64,000 nt of DNA, taken from assembly GCA_019090615.1 (NCBI GenBank), contig JAHRVQ010000064.1, positions 37,273 to 101,272 on the forward strand, read 5' to 3'. This DNA comes from Pseudomonadales bacterium. GTDB taxonomy: Bacteria > Pseudomonadota > Gammaproteobacteria > Pseudomonadales > Azotimanducaceae. The position numbers and the translations under genes were made by a program. Shown one piece after another: positions 26,381-34,577 of this stretch (position 1 is its first letter; each line of letters starts with the position of its first letter). The notes under the pieces were generated by a model, which was given only the letters and a program-made list of their open reading frames with translations, searched no databases and was not told the origin of the DNA.

Positions 26381-27283
26381 TTATAAATTGGCAACCGCTG
26401 CTATGAACTCATCGATCCGGTCACGTTTTTGTGCAGAGTTTCCGTGGCCCATATTAAAATCTGGGATAATGAGCTCATGCAGGCCAATTTCCTGGTATTG
26501 AGCCACGGTATCCTGTATCTGGGACAGGCTGCCAGTCATTAACGGTCGGCCAGGTATGCGTGATTGCATTTTCTTAATTGCCCTTGCATCGTCAGAAATA
26601 AATACCAGACTGACAGCGCTGCGTTTTATAGCGGTCGGATCTCGATTAACATTATTACAATGTTGATCGAGAATATGCATCTTGTGGTGCAAGAGTTCTG
26701 GGGTGCCCCAGACATTCCATTCGTCCGCATATTGGGCGGCAATTTTTAACGTTACCTTTTCGCCACCACCACCAATGAGTAGCGGCAGATTTTTTTGTCT
26801 GGGTTTGGGCACCAGTGGCGCGTCAGTTAGTTGATAAAATTCTCCCTGAAAGTTGGCCTGGTCCTCAGTGAAAAGGGCCTTAATGACCTGGCAGGCTTCT
26901 TCTAGCCGGCGTAACCGGCCATTGACGGTATAGAATGGAATACCATATTTATCGTGTTCGTTTTTTTGCCACGCCGAACCTAACCCAAGTACCAGTCGGC
27001 CATCTGATATATGGTCTATAGTACTGGCCATTTTTGCCAAAATGGCTGGGTGTCGGTAGGTATTGCCACTAACTAATGCGCCAAGACGTAAGCGTTCAAC
27101 CGTGGCCGCAAGCGCTGCCAAGGTGGTCCAGACTTCAGCGGTTGGGGCGCGAGTGTCGCTTGCATTAGGCATAAAATGATCGGCCAGCCAGAGGCCGTGC
27201 CAGTCAGAGTGGGCAATATGCTGGGCCAAACCCTGGATGGCGGTAAATGACTGGGTGGCCTGCGGCCAAAAACCAAACTTCAT
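26381..27283 (-). CDS. LLM-class flavin/F420-dependent oxidoreductase
   Basis: A 300-residue luciferase-like protein. MKFGFWPQATQSFTAI, WHGLWLADHFMPNA, RLRLGALVSGNTYRHPAILA and GRLVLGLGSAWQKNEHDKYG are the conserved blocks of the F420-type branch, and LPLLIGGGGEKVTLKIAAQY the phosphate-side loop. AAGGAGTG precedes the ATG. It lies upstream of the 25244 LLM gene in the same direction, 117 bases apart, so the two may form a unit of two flavoenzymes. Confidence 0.92.
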   Translation of the reverse strand: MKFGFWPQATQSFTAIQGLAQHIAHSDWHGLWLADHFMPNASDTRAPTAEVWTTLAALAATVERLRLGALVSGNTYRHPAILAKMASTIDHISDGRLVLGLGSAWQKNEHDKYGIPFYTVNGRLRRLEEACQVIKALFTEDQANFQGEFYQLTDAPLVPKPRQKNLPLLIGGGGEKVTLKIAAQYADEWNVWGTPELLHHKMHILDQHCNNVNRDPTAIKRSAVSLVFISDDARAIKKMQSRIPGRPLMTGSLSQIQDTVAQYQEIGLHELIIPDFNMGHGNSAQKRDRIDEFIAAVANL

Positions 27284-27348
27284 TGGTTTTCACTCCTTTT
27301 TCTGGCTGTTGGCACTTAATGCTGTTGGCGCTTATATGGCCTAAATTA

Positions 27349-28152
27349 CTATTGCGCTAAAACCCCACCGTCGATAACTAATTCAGTGCCAGTTACAAAC
27401 GAGGCATCGTCAGAAGCAAGAAATAATACCCCGTTGGCAATATCCTTTGGTTTGCCAAGGCGGCCAATGGGTGTGGAATTGATCATATCCTGTCGGGCTG
27501 CTTCCTTGGCTTCATCACCGCTGGTTTTTGCGATTGCCCGCATAGCGCTTTGAAGTCCTTCAGTTTCCATATAACCTGGATGAATGGAGTTAACACGAAT
27601 ATTAAAACCGAGTTTTGCGCATTCCAGTGCAGCTGCTTTAGTGGCTATGCGTACTCCGCCCTTGGACGCGCAATAGGAAGTCGAGCCTACTGCACCAATA
27701 AACCCCATAATTGAAGATATATTAATAATCGTGCCGCCACCTTCCCATTTAGACGCGCGTTCACGCATGGCAGGAATGCAGTGCTTCATGCCTAAAAATA
27801 CCCCGTCCATATTGATCGACATCAGGTGTTGCCAGTCAGATAGTTTCATCTTGTCGATGCGGCCACCGGTGCCGATGCCAGCATTATTTAGCAAGATATC
27901 AACGCCGCCAAATTGTGTCTGAGTTGCCTGTAAAACCTCAATCCATTGATCTTCTTTGGCGGTATCGTGTTTCATAAAGGCGGCTTTACCGCCGGCTTCA
28001 TTGATGGCGGCGACAGTTTGCTGACCTAATTCTTCACGTAGATCTGTGAGCATGACTGCGGCGCCTTCCTCGGCCAGTCGTTTTGCCGATGCGGCACCCA
28101 GGCCCCTTGCACCGCCTGTTATTATTGCTATTTTTCCTGCGACCCTGTCCAT
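27349..28152 (-). CDS. SDR-family oxidoreductase
   Basis: A 267-residue classical short-chain dehydrogenase. The open frame extends to 28200, but the ATG at 28152 has CAGGAG 9 bases upstream and starts the usual MDRVAGKIAIITGG. It has TGGARGLG (12-19), D37 (NAD preference), NNAG (89-92), S146/S147, Y160 and K164, and ends in GTELVIDGG. Relatives oxidise hydroxysteroids, cyclic alcohols or hydroxyacyl-CoA. A double hairpin separates it from the upstream D-aminoacylase-like gene. Confidence 0.93.
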   Translation of the reverse strand: MDRVAGKIAIITGGARGLGAASAKRLAEEGAAVMLTDLREELGQQTVAAINEAGGKAAFMKHDTAKEDQWIEVLQATQTQFGGVDILLNNAGIGTGGRIDKMKLSDWQHLMSINMDGVFLGMKHCIPAMRERASKWEGGGTIINISSIMGFIGAVGSTSYCASKGGVRIATKAAALECAKLGFNIRVNSIHPGYMETEGLQSAMRAIAKTSGDEAKEAARQDMINSTPIGRLGKPKDIANGVLFLASDDASFVTGTELVIDGGVLAQ

Positions 28153-28212
28153 ATGGATACTCCTGATGAGTGACGGCACGTTTGATGATAGAAAGTACAT
28201 GTGTGAATAAAA

Positions 28213-28241
28213 AAAACCGGGATATGCCAGAGCCCGGTTTT
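28213..28241 (-). terminator. Rho-independent terminator
   Basis: AAAACCGGG at 28213-28221 pairs with CCCGGTTTT at 28233-28241; on the minus strand the stem is followed by a run of Ts (complement of the A-run at 28209-28216). It would end transcription from the deacylase gene before the SDR gene. Confidence 0.8.
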
Positions 28242-28270
28242 AGTCAGTCTAGTATCAGACTAATTTATGA

Positions 28271-28304
28271 CTCATGTCAGGGCCTGTTATACCGGCCCTG
28301 ATGA
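28271..28304 (-). terminator. Second hairpin after the deacylase gene
   Basis: CTCATGTCAGGGCC and GGCCCTGATGAG form a 12-bp stem with a 2-base bulge and a 9-base loop. It has no T-run and lies between the deacylase stop and the T-run terminator, so it probably strengthens it. Confidence 0.6.
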
Positions 28305-28330
28305 GCATAAAACTGTTTTGATGCACCTAA

Positions 28331-28363
28331 TTGGCCTAAGTTACATTTTGGCCTAAGTTACAT
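28331..28363. repeat. 17-bp duplication covering the end of the deacylase gene
   Basis: TTGGCCTAAGTTACAT occurs at 28331-28346 and 28348-28363. The second copy includes the stop codon and last Met codon of the deacylase gene, so the 3' end of that gene, stop included, has been copied in tandem. Confidence 0.85.
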
Positions 28364-30082
28364 CGCCGCGGGAATCAAAACTGTTTCAGTATCGCGACCA
28401 GAGCGCATTACAATGCCGGCTTTGGTGCCTGTTAGTTCATTGTCACGGACCACTTCTTTGCCATTAACAATGACATTCTGGATACCTAGAGCTTCGCAAT
28501 ATAACCGCCCCGCACCTTCAGGCAAATCGTTCCGGGTATGGATTGGACCCTTACCAACAGTGGCCTCATCAAATACAACGATGTCAGCAAACCAGCCCTG
28601 TTCAAGCCGGCCGCGCTGCTTAAGACCAAGATAGCGCGCTGGTTTCTCGGTGATTTCGTAGATACCTTCTTCGAGGCTTAATAGTTTATGTTGTCGCACG
28701 CCTTCGGATAACAAGGTTGTACTAAACGCAAAGGTGTCAATCATATCCAGATGCGCGCCGGCATCAGAGGCGCCAACCAGGGTCCTTGGGTCTTTGAATA
28801 CTTCTCCGCGAAGTGCCCAGCTTTCATCATCATGGCCGCCAAGCGAAGGCAAAAAAGTTGTTTTCAGGTCGTCGGCTACGGCAATATCGAAAAATACGTC
28901 GCTGGCCTTTTTGCCGAGTTCTTTGGCGATGTCACTGACCATACGGCCCTCGTAACTGGCATTGGTTTCGCTATAGGTTTGTTCTACCAGCATTCTTTCG
29001 AAATTACCGGTGGCACGCAATGGCGCTGGGATTTTTGGATGATTGGCGCCTTCAACCAGGGTTTTCCTGATCTCTGGGTCCATAAAGGCATTTTTCTTTT
29101 CTTCCAGTGGTAGTGCCAGTATTGGCGCCCAGCCTGGAAAAGAATCCATAGCAAAACCTGTCATAAGGTTGACGCGTAACGAAACTGGTTGGGCAAAAGT
29201 CAGTGCTTTAATAACCGCACCTCGCTCTTCCGCATAGTCACTCGCCATTAACTGGGCATCGATCATCTTTTTGCCGCCCCTGGAGACAATGAGTACATTC
29301 CAGTTAAGCGACCTTTGTGCTGCTAGCGACATATCAGTCATTAGCTTGGCACGGTCTTCGCCTGAAACGCCAATGGGTGGGATAAACTCCAATAAAGTGC
29401 CTGGGTAGTCTTTTAAACAGCCTGCTAACTCAATCAGTTCTTCTGGGGTTGCGGCACGAGAAGGCACGGGTTCGCCGTCACCGTCGTTGTGGGTGGCTGC
29501 CTGTGAAGAAGAAAAGCCCATGCCGCCTTCTGCCATAGATTTTTTAAGCAGAACCTTCATGGCTTCAATTTGTTCCTGCGTGGCTGGCTTATCGGTATCT
29601 TTGCCCATAACGATACGGCGAATGGCTGAATGGCCAACAAGAAAGCCAATGTTAATGGCAGTAGTACCTTCTATTTTGTTCAAATAGCTATCAAACGAAT
29701 CCCAGTCCCACGGTACGCCTGTTTGCAGTGCTTCCAACGGCATACCTTCTACCTTGGCTAACATGCGCATTATATAATCGCCGCTGTCAGGTGTTAGTGG
29801 CGCTACCGAAAAGCCACAATTGCCTGCGAAACACGACGTTACACCGTGGTACGAAGAGGGGCTTATGTTTGGATCCCAGAAAACCTGAGCATCATAGTGA
29901 GTATGGACATCAACAAAACCGGGTGAGACTATTTTGCCGGTTGCATCGATGGTTTCTTTGGCGGCTTCGTCAACCTCACCAATGGCGCTAATGCGTCCAT
30001 CTTTAATACCGATATTGCCCACCTTTCTCGGTGCGCCAGTACCGTCTACCAAGGTGCCACCTTTAATTAGATAATCGAGCAT
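28358..30082 (-). CDS. D-aminoacylase-like amidohydrolase (N-acyl-D-amino-acid deacylase family)
   Basis: A 574-residue paralogue of the 10136-11857 protein. The zinc site has H60, H62 and D64 (FVDVHTHYDAQ), C89 in GNCGF and the terminal ASDAGAHLDMIDTF. N-terminal DYLIKGGTLVDGTGAPRKV and C-terminal GIQNVIVNGKEVV are the beta-sandwich strands of the amidohydrolase 3 fold. It would cleave an N-acyl amide or a cyclic amide. AGGAGG stands 5 bases before the ATG. It faces away from the LLM gene at 30437 across a 354-base gap and is followed by two hairpins, so it is probably monocistronic. Confidence 0.92.
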   Translation of the reverse strand: MLDYLIKGGTLVDGTGAPRKVGNIGIKDGRISAIGEVDEAAKETIDATGKIVSPGFVDVHTHYDAQVFWDPNISPSSYHGVTSCFAGNCGFSVAPLTPDSGDYIMRMLAKVEGMPLEALQTGVPWDWDSFDSYLNKIEGTTAINIGFLVGHSAIRRIVMGKDTDKPATQEQIEAMKVLLKKSMAEGGMGFSSSQAATHNDGDGEPVPSRAATPEELIELAGCLKDYPGTLLEFIPPIGVSGEDRAKLMTDMSLAAQRSLNWNVLIVSRGGKKMIDAQLMASDYAEERGAVIKALTFAQPVSLRVNLMTGFAMDSFPGWAPILALPLEEKKNAFMDPEIRKTLVEGANHPKIPAPLRATGNFERMLVEQTYSETNASYEGRMVSDIAKELGKKASDVFFDIAVADDLKTTFLPSLGGHDDESWALRGEVFKDPRTLVGASDAGAHLDMIDTFAFSTTLLSEGVRQHKLLSLEEGIYEITEKPARYLGLKQRGRLEQGWFADIVVFDEATVGKGPIHTRNDLPEGAGRLYCEALGIQNVIVNGKEVVRDNELTGTKAGIVMRSGRDTETVLIPAAM

Positions 30083-30334
30083 GTCTTGCCTCCTGACTCA
30101 TAGTTTAAAATTGCGCTAATGTTTGAATTTTTGTCTTAATCTGTATTTCTTGTTTCGACGAGTGCGATGAATATCTGAAACTACCATGTTAGGCTAAGGG
30201 ACTATTTCACTAACGGTCTCGCCAGCTAGCGCTCCATACTGAGGTATTCTTCCGTAAATGTGAAGTGCTGCAGGCAACGGACCGGGGTGGATGTCAATCA
30301 GAGTGGCATTCGACTGACTAATGAGGTCATAATT

Positions 30335-30371
30335 TCAATCAAATTGAGATTGAATTTGCAAAGCTATAATT
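30335..30371 (+). promoter_or_regulatory. Candidate promoter with overlapping dyad before the LLM gene
   Basis: TTCAATC at 30335-30341 and GATTGAA at 30349-30355 form a perfect 7-7-7 dyad. TATAAT at 30366-30371 is a perfect -10 box; TTGAGA at 30345-30350 is a fair -35 with a short 15-base spacer. A regulator bound to the dyad would cover the -35. The remainder of the 30083-30436 gap shows no gene. Confidence 0.4.
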
Positions 30372-30436
30372 GCATTGTATTGCAGCGTGATGCGTCGCAC
30401 CATGCGTAGAGATAATAATCAAACAGGAGAATAAAT

Positions 30437-31534
30437 ATGGATGTCGGACTGGCATTGATTTTTCAGGGTTCTGACCCTTCGATGACTGATAAGTATGTAT
30501 ATGATAATGATATCCGCCTTGGCATGATGGCTGAGGAGTTGGGGTTTCAGTCTATTTGGGGCGTGGAACATCACTTTACAGACTATACGATGTGTCCTGA
30601 TGTGATGCAATTTCTGACTTATTTCGCGGCCAAGAGTGAAACTATGTTGTTGGGTTCTATGGTTGTGGTATTGCCCTGGCATGATCCGATGCGGGTAGCA
30701 GAGGAAGTTTCCATGCTAGACAATATGTCCAATGGCAGAGTGATTTTGGGTGTTGGGCGTGGCCTCGGGCGGGTTGAGTTTGAAGGTTTTAATCGCGATA
30801 TGAATGATAGTCGCGAGTACTTCACTGAATCTGCGCAAATGATCTTGCAGGGGCTTGAAACAGGCACCTGTGAGTTTGATGGCAGGCTAATTAAACAGGC
30901 GCCAAGGGATATTCGTCCGGCACCGATCAAAAGCTTTAAAGGTCGCACCTATGCCGCAGCGGTATCTCCGGAGTCGTCTAAAATCATGGCGCAGCTAGGT
31001 GTGGGTATTTTGATTATTCCGCAAAAACCCTGGGACCATGTTGAAAAAGAACTGGCTGATTATCGTAGTATCTATCGTGAAGTGCATGCTGAAGAGGCAC
31101 CGGCGCCTATTTTGGGTGGTTGGACCTATTGTCACGAAGATGCTGCTTATGCAGAAGAAATGGCCCTGAAATATATTGGTGGTTACTATATGACAGTGGT
31201 GCAGCATTATGAAATGCAGGGTAGTCATTTTAAGGATACCAAAGGTTATGAAGCCTACGTTGCGATGCAGGAAGCTGCCAACGCCGACGTGCAACGCATG
31301 ATTGAGTTTTTTATGAGCATTCAGGTCTGGGGAACGCCAGAACAATGTTATGGCCGTATTAAGAACTTTACTGAACGAACCGGTGCAGGTGCTTATAATG
31401 CTGTCTTTAGCTACGCGGGAATGCCTTACGATATGGTGGAAAAAAGCATGCGTTTGTTTGCCAAAGAAGTGATGCCGCAGGTTAAAGCCTTGCCAGGTAA
31501 ACCTTTAATGGCTGATCTGGCCGAAGCGGTTTAA
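30437..31534 (+). CDS. LLM-class flavin-dependent monooxygenase (bacterial luciferase-like)
   Basis: A 365-residue protein. FQSIWGVEHHFTDYTMCPDV, MLLGSMVVVLPWHDPMRVAE and GRVILGVGRGLGRVEFEGF are the luciferase-type blocks, and IQVWGTPEQCYGRIKNFTER the terminal one. The WGVEHH and GVGRG motifs place it nearest the gene at 25244. FMNH2 and O2 are the likely co-substrates. CAGGAG lies 8 bases before the ATG. It has its own promoter region and a strong terminator, so it is a single transcription unit. Confidence 0.93.
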   Translation: MDVGLALIFQGSDPSMTDKYVYDNDIRLGMMAEELGFQSIWGVEHHFTDYTMCPDVMQFLTYFAAKSETMLLGSMVVVLPWHDPMRVAEEVSMLDNMSNGRVILGVGRGLGRVEFEGFNRDMNDSREYFTESAQMILQGLETGTCEFDGRLIKQAPRDIRPAPIKSFKGRTYAAAVSPESSKIMAQLGVGILIIPQKPWDHVEKELADYRSIYREVHAEEAPAPILGGWTYCHEDAAYAEEMALKYIGGYYMTVVQHYEMQGSHFKDTKGYEAYVAMQEAANADVQRMIEFFMSIQVWGTPEQCYGRIKNFTERTGAGAYNAVFSYAGMPYDMVEKSMRLFAKEVMPQVKALPGKPLMADLAEAV

Positions 31535-31568
31535 ACACTCCAAGCGTTGTCGTTGATGCGGTTATGCA

Positions 31569-31624
31569 CCTGTCAGCTTGTATTGAGTGAACATTAGATA
31601 CGAGCTGACAGGGTTGGTTTTTTT
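31569..31624 (+). terminator. Rho-independent terminator of the LLM gene
   Basis: CCTGTCAGCTTGTAT at 31569-31583 pairs with ATACGAGCTGACAGG at 31598-31612 (15 bp with one G-U pair), followed by GTTGG and a run of seven Ts ending at 31624. It lies 35 bases past the stop. Confidence 0.92.
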
Positions 31625-31695
31625 GCTCAGGGCTGTTTATTAGCTCAGGGCTGTTTATTAGCTCAAGGCTGTTTATTAGCTCAAGGCTGTTTACC
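31624..31695. repeat. Tandem array of four 18-bp units reaching into the MAPEG stop codon
   Basis: Units at 31624-31641, 31642-31659, 31660-31677 and 31678-31695 all match AGCTCARGGCTGTTTATT closely. The last one contains the stop codon of the MAPEG gene (complement of 31691-31693). On the minus strand each unit reads AATAAACAGCCTTGAGCT, close to the array at 22454 (AATAAAGAGCCTTCAGCG). Confidence 0.93.
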
Positions 31696-32101
31696 CACTC
31701 CCTTCCAATGCCTGTAGCAGTAATGTTATGCCCATTCCCAGGCCGCAAACATAAGTACCTAAGGCGCCAACAAACCGCATTGGATTGGGTTTTGCCAGAG
31801 TTTTTGGCAAGATGATACCCAGGGTAATTAGAAAACGGCAGAAAGTGACTATGCCGACTAACCAGGCCACCCATTCTGATTGAGGCTGCTGGTTTAATAG
31901 ATAGATAAATATCATTAAAATGGGTACAAATTCCACCGAGTTGCCATGTGCCCTGACGAGTTTAAATAGCGTATCTTCAGGGTCAGTAGAACTGCCCGAT
32001 AAGACATTAAACTTCCCCCGGGCAACGGTTACCACAATGGCCAGGCTTATACTGAGCAAACCCAGCAAGGCAATACAGGTGATGGCGAACGAACTACTCA
32101 T
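31691..32101 (-). CDS. MAPEG-family membrane protein
   Basis: A 136-residue protein with four predicted membrane helices. FKLVRAHGNSVEFVPILMIF is the MAPEG signature, with the conserved R-A-x-x-N and E of the glutathione-binding site. Bacterial members are glutathione-dependent or uncharacterised membrane enzymes for lipophilic electrophiles. It starts 12 bases after the CMD gene and no strong ribosome site of its own is seen, so the two are probably cotranscribed. Confidence 0.9.
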   Translation of the reverse strand: MSSSFAITCIALLGLLSISLAIVVTVARGKFNVLSGSSTDPEDTLFKLVRAHGNSVEFVPILMIFIYLLNQQPQSEWVAWLVGIVTFCRFLITLGIILPKTLAKPNPMRFVGALGTYVCGLGMGITLLLQALEGSG

Positions 32102-32113
32102 AGGCGACTTCTT

Positions 32114-32956
32114 TTAGTTTTTGGGTGTTTTATCGCCACTTAGGTCTTTGCTGGTACTTTTCAGATGTTTGCTCAGAACATTGCGGCATTCAACTGCAAA
32201 TGGGAAGCCTGCATAAGCGGCGTAGGTGACGATCATTTCTTCCAGTTCGTCTACTGTAACGCCGTTTTTGATAGCGGCTGGAATATGAATTTTTAATTCG
32301 TCGGTTCGACCCAGAGCAGCTAATACGGATACCACCAGTACGCTTCGGTCGCGGTGGATAAGTTCGGTGCGAGACCAGATATCACCAAAGCAAAAATCCA
32401 CGGCAATACCGCCCAGTGGGCCAAGACCGACTGGTCCATTACCGGTATCAGCAGGTCGTGTGGCAGGAATGCTAGCGCCGGTTATTGCGCTTAAGCCCTC
32501 GGCGCCGCGGGTCCAACGTTCTTCGTCGCTTAGTCGTTCGGCAGGTTGTAGAGCACCGCCTTTGGGGGCATGGCCCATATCGCTAAGTACCTCGTTGGCC
32601 ACTTGCATGGCATCAATGGCCCGTGGGAACCCAGCGTAACCACACATATGAGTCATAACTTCGCGCACTTCAACAGCCGTCATGCCGTGATTAATTGCGC
32701 CACGTACATGCGCTTTGAGTTGCCGAGTTTGATTTAATGCCGCCAGTACTGAAATAACCACCAGGCTCCGGTCTCGCCTGCTCAGTCCGGGCCGGCTCCA
32801 GATATCACCTAGTGCAAAATCTACAATAAATGAACCGAGCGGGCCGTTAGTATCTTCCAGCCGCTGTGCCTGTGCTTCAACGTTGTCTGATCCGCTTAAG
32901 GTTCTTAGAACATCTAACCCTCTCTGTCTGCGCGCTTCATGGGTGCCCTTGGTCAT
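32114..32956 (-). CDS. Double-domain carboxymuconolactone-decarboxylase family protein
   Basis: A 280-residue protein with two CMD/AhpD-like domains. The first has SRRDRSLVVISVLAALNQTR and LKAHVRGAINHGMTAVEVRE; the second HRDRSVLVVSVLAALGRTDE and LKIHIPAAIKNGVTVDELEE. Neither has the C-x-x-C of AhpD, so peroxidase activity is unlikely; a gamma-carboxymuconolactone decarboxylase-like reaction or another role is possible. The frame is open to 33001, but the ATG at 32956 starts MTKGTHEARRQRGLDVL, the usual family start, so I chose it. Confidence 0.9.
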   Translation of the reverse strand: MTKGTHEARRQRGLDVLRTLSGSDNVEAQAQRLEDTNGPLGSFIVDFALGDIWSRPGLSRRDRSLVVISVLAALNQTRQLKAHVRGAINHGMTAVEVREVMTHMCGYAGFPRAIDAMQVANEVLSDMGHAPKGGALQPAERLSDEERWTRGAEGLSAITGASIPATRPADTGNGPVGLGPLGGIAVDFCFGDIWSRTELIHRDRSVLVVSVLAALGRTDELKIHIPAAIKNGVTVDELEEMIVTYAAYAGFPFAVECRNVLSKHLKSTSKDLSGDKTPKN

Positions 32957-33264
32957 GGTTTGTCCACTCTGAATTTGTTGTTGGAGGGATGAGTGTAACA
33001 TTGATATCGTAACGGGATAATAATTATCGGGGAATACTATTGAGTATGGAGACTGCGCGGAGTGACTAACTATTTATCCAAGAGAGGGTTGGTTTTGTAG
33101 GTGTATGGGTAGGCTATGCGGGTTATGGTGTTGTGATCCCACCGGTATTTTTATTATGATGGTGACGAATGAAATGAATATTAGCTGCTCAGCGATTGCC
33201 GGATAATTACAAATTTGAAGGCCGCGAGCGACCAAAAGGCTGTTGATGGCCAGGGGTGTTGAGT
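32957..33264. other. Divergent promoter region with a palindrome
   Basis: GATAAT-A-ATTATC at 33016-33028 is a perfect 13-bp palindrome in the gap between the CMD gene (minus) and an amidohydrolase gene (plus). It is a possible operator. No gene is supported here. Confidence 0.35.
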
Positions 33265-34401
33265 ATGGATTACAAGCGAATATCGGCCGATTGTCATATT
33301 GACTTATGTTGGCTGCCGGGAGATTTATTTACCAGTGAGGCAAAGGGATCGTTAAAAGAACGTATGCCTTATGTCACAGAAGATAAACGTGGGTTGTACT
33401 GGACCTGCAAAAACGGCGGTAATCTTGGCTTGAAAAATGGCGTTGGCCCAAGTGGTGCAGCGTATGTGCCAGGGCAACATGCTCGGGTTGATGCGATGGC
33501 GGCAACTAATTTGTATTCCGACGGCCAGCAGGGCATAAGCCGTATTGCCGATCCTGATTTACGGATTAAGGATATGGAGCGAGATGGCGTTGATGCAGAA
33601 GTTATCTACGGTATCCTGGGTATCGCTGGGCGTCTTGGGGACCATGAAGCGGCCAATGAAATGTTTCGGATCTATAATGACTGGCTGGTGAATTTTTGTT
33701 CTCATTATCCCGATCGTCATATTGGCCTGGCTTGTTTACCGTATGGTGATATTGATGCAGCAGTGGCAGAAGTATATCGGGCCGCCAAGATGGGCTTAAA
33801 GGGGGTTGAGCTTTCCTGTTCGTGGGATATGCAGCCCATGTGGCATACCTGTTGGGAACCACTTTGGCAGGCGGTGAATGAGGTTGATTTGCCAATTCAT
33901 TTTCATACTTTTCCAAATGTAGCGCCGGATATCATTAAAAGCGCGCCACCTGAACGGCGACGATCAGTTTTCTTCACTATCGTATCAGGGTTTCAACTGC
34001 ATCTTGTTGATATTATTGGTGCCTTGATGTCAGCCAATGTGTTTGAGCGGTATCCTAATTATCGAGTGGTGTTTGGTGAAAGCGGTATTGGCTGGATTCC
34101 CTACGTGCTGGACCGTATGGATTTTGAATGGGAAGATCGGTTTCAGGATTTGGGCTTAAAGATGAAGCCCAGTGAGTATTGGCGTCGGCAGTGCCGAGGG
34201 ACATTTCAATACGATAAAATTGGCTGTAAATTGATTGACGATATGGGTATTGAGTCACTGATGTGGGGTTCTGACTATCCCCATGGTGATGGCGTTTGGC
34301 CTGAGTCAACCAAATTCATCGAGGATCAGTTTGCCAACCTGACAGCCGCTGAGATACAACAGATTACCTGCGATAACGCCAAGGCTTTCTATCGTTTGTA
34401 G
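33265..34401 (+). CDS. Amidohydrolase family 2 protein (ACMSD-like)
   Basis: A 378-residue protein started at the ATG at 33265, with AGGGG 8 bases upstream; a GTG at 33256 is in frame but overlaps that site. The metal motif is RISADCHIDLCW (D and H of D-x-H), later VDLPIHFHTFPN, and LMWGSDYPHGDGVWPES at the end. It is closer to the 20529 protein than to the 22663 one: both have the DxHx start and a [N/S]D[F/Y]PH end. Decarboxylase or hydrolase on a ring-cleavage intermediate is likely. Its last codons and stop are part of a tandem duplication. Confidence 0.93.
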   Translation: MDYKRISADCHIDLCWLPGDLFTSEAKGSLKERMPYVTEDKRGLYWTCKNGGNLGLKNGVGPSGAAYVPGQHARVDAMAATNLYSDGQQGISRIADPDLRIKDMERDGVDAEVIYGILGIAGRLGDHEAANEMFRIYNDWLVNFCSHYPDRHIGLACLPYGDIDAAVAEVYRAAKMGLKGVELSCSWDMQPMWHTCWEPLWQAVNEVDLPIHFHTFPNVAPDIIKSAPPERRRSVFFTIVSGFQLHLVDIIGALMSANVFERYPNYRVVFGESGIGWIPYVLDRMDFEWEDRFQDLGLKMKPSEYWRRQCRGTFQYDKIGCKLIDDMGIESLMWGSDYPHGDGVWPESTKFIEDQFANLTAAEIQQITCDNAKAFYRL

Positions 34402-34416
34402 ATTCTATCGTTTGTA
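34385..34416. repeat. 16-bp duplication of the amidohydrolase gene end
   Basis: TTCTATCGTTTGTA occurs at 34387-34400 and again at 34403-34416. The first copy holds the last codons and most of the TAG stop. The stop has thus been duplicated along with the gene end. Confidence 0.85.
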
Positions 34417-34422
34417 AACACC

Positions 34423-34458
34423 CCATTAAGACGCGTGTTCCAATACTCGTCTTAATGG
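34423..34458. terminator. Hairpin between convergent genes
   Basis: CCATTAAGACG at 34423-34433 pairs perfectly with CGTCTTAATGG at 34448-34458, 22 bases after the plus-strand stop and before the end of the minus-strand SDR gene. No T-run; probably a bidirectional terminator. Confidence 0.65.
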
Positions 34459-34577
34459 CCTGTCTTTGAAGGCAATTTGCACCAATTTGAACCAATTTGA
34501 ATTAGGGTGCCTTTAGTTAAGGCCCCTTTTTAAACAAATACCGATTAGCACCAATGCGATGTTTAGTCAGCGCTGGC

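Noticed and set aside
31482..31874. Minus-strand frame of 130 codons with a repeated NSLELI motif
   Set aside because: The peptide repeat is only the translation of the 18-bp DNA array at 31624-31695, and the frame lies across the MAPEG gene and the LLM terminator.
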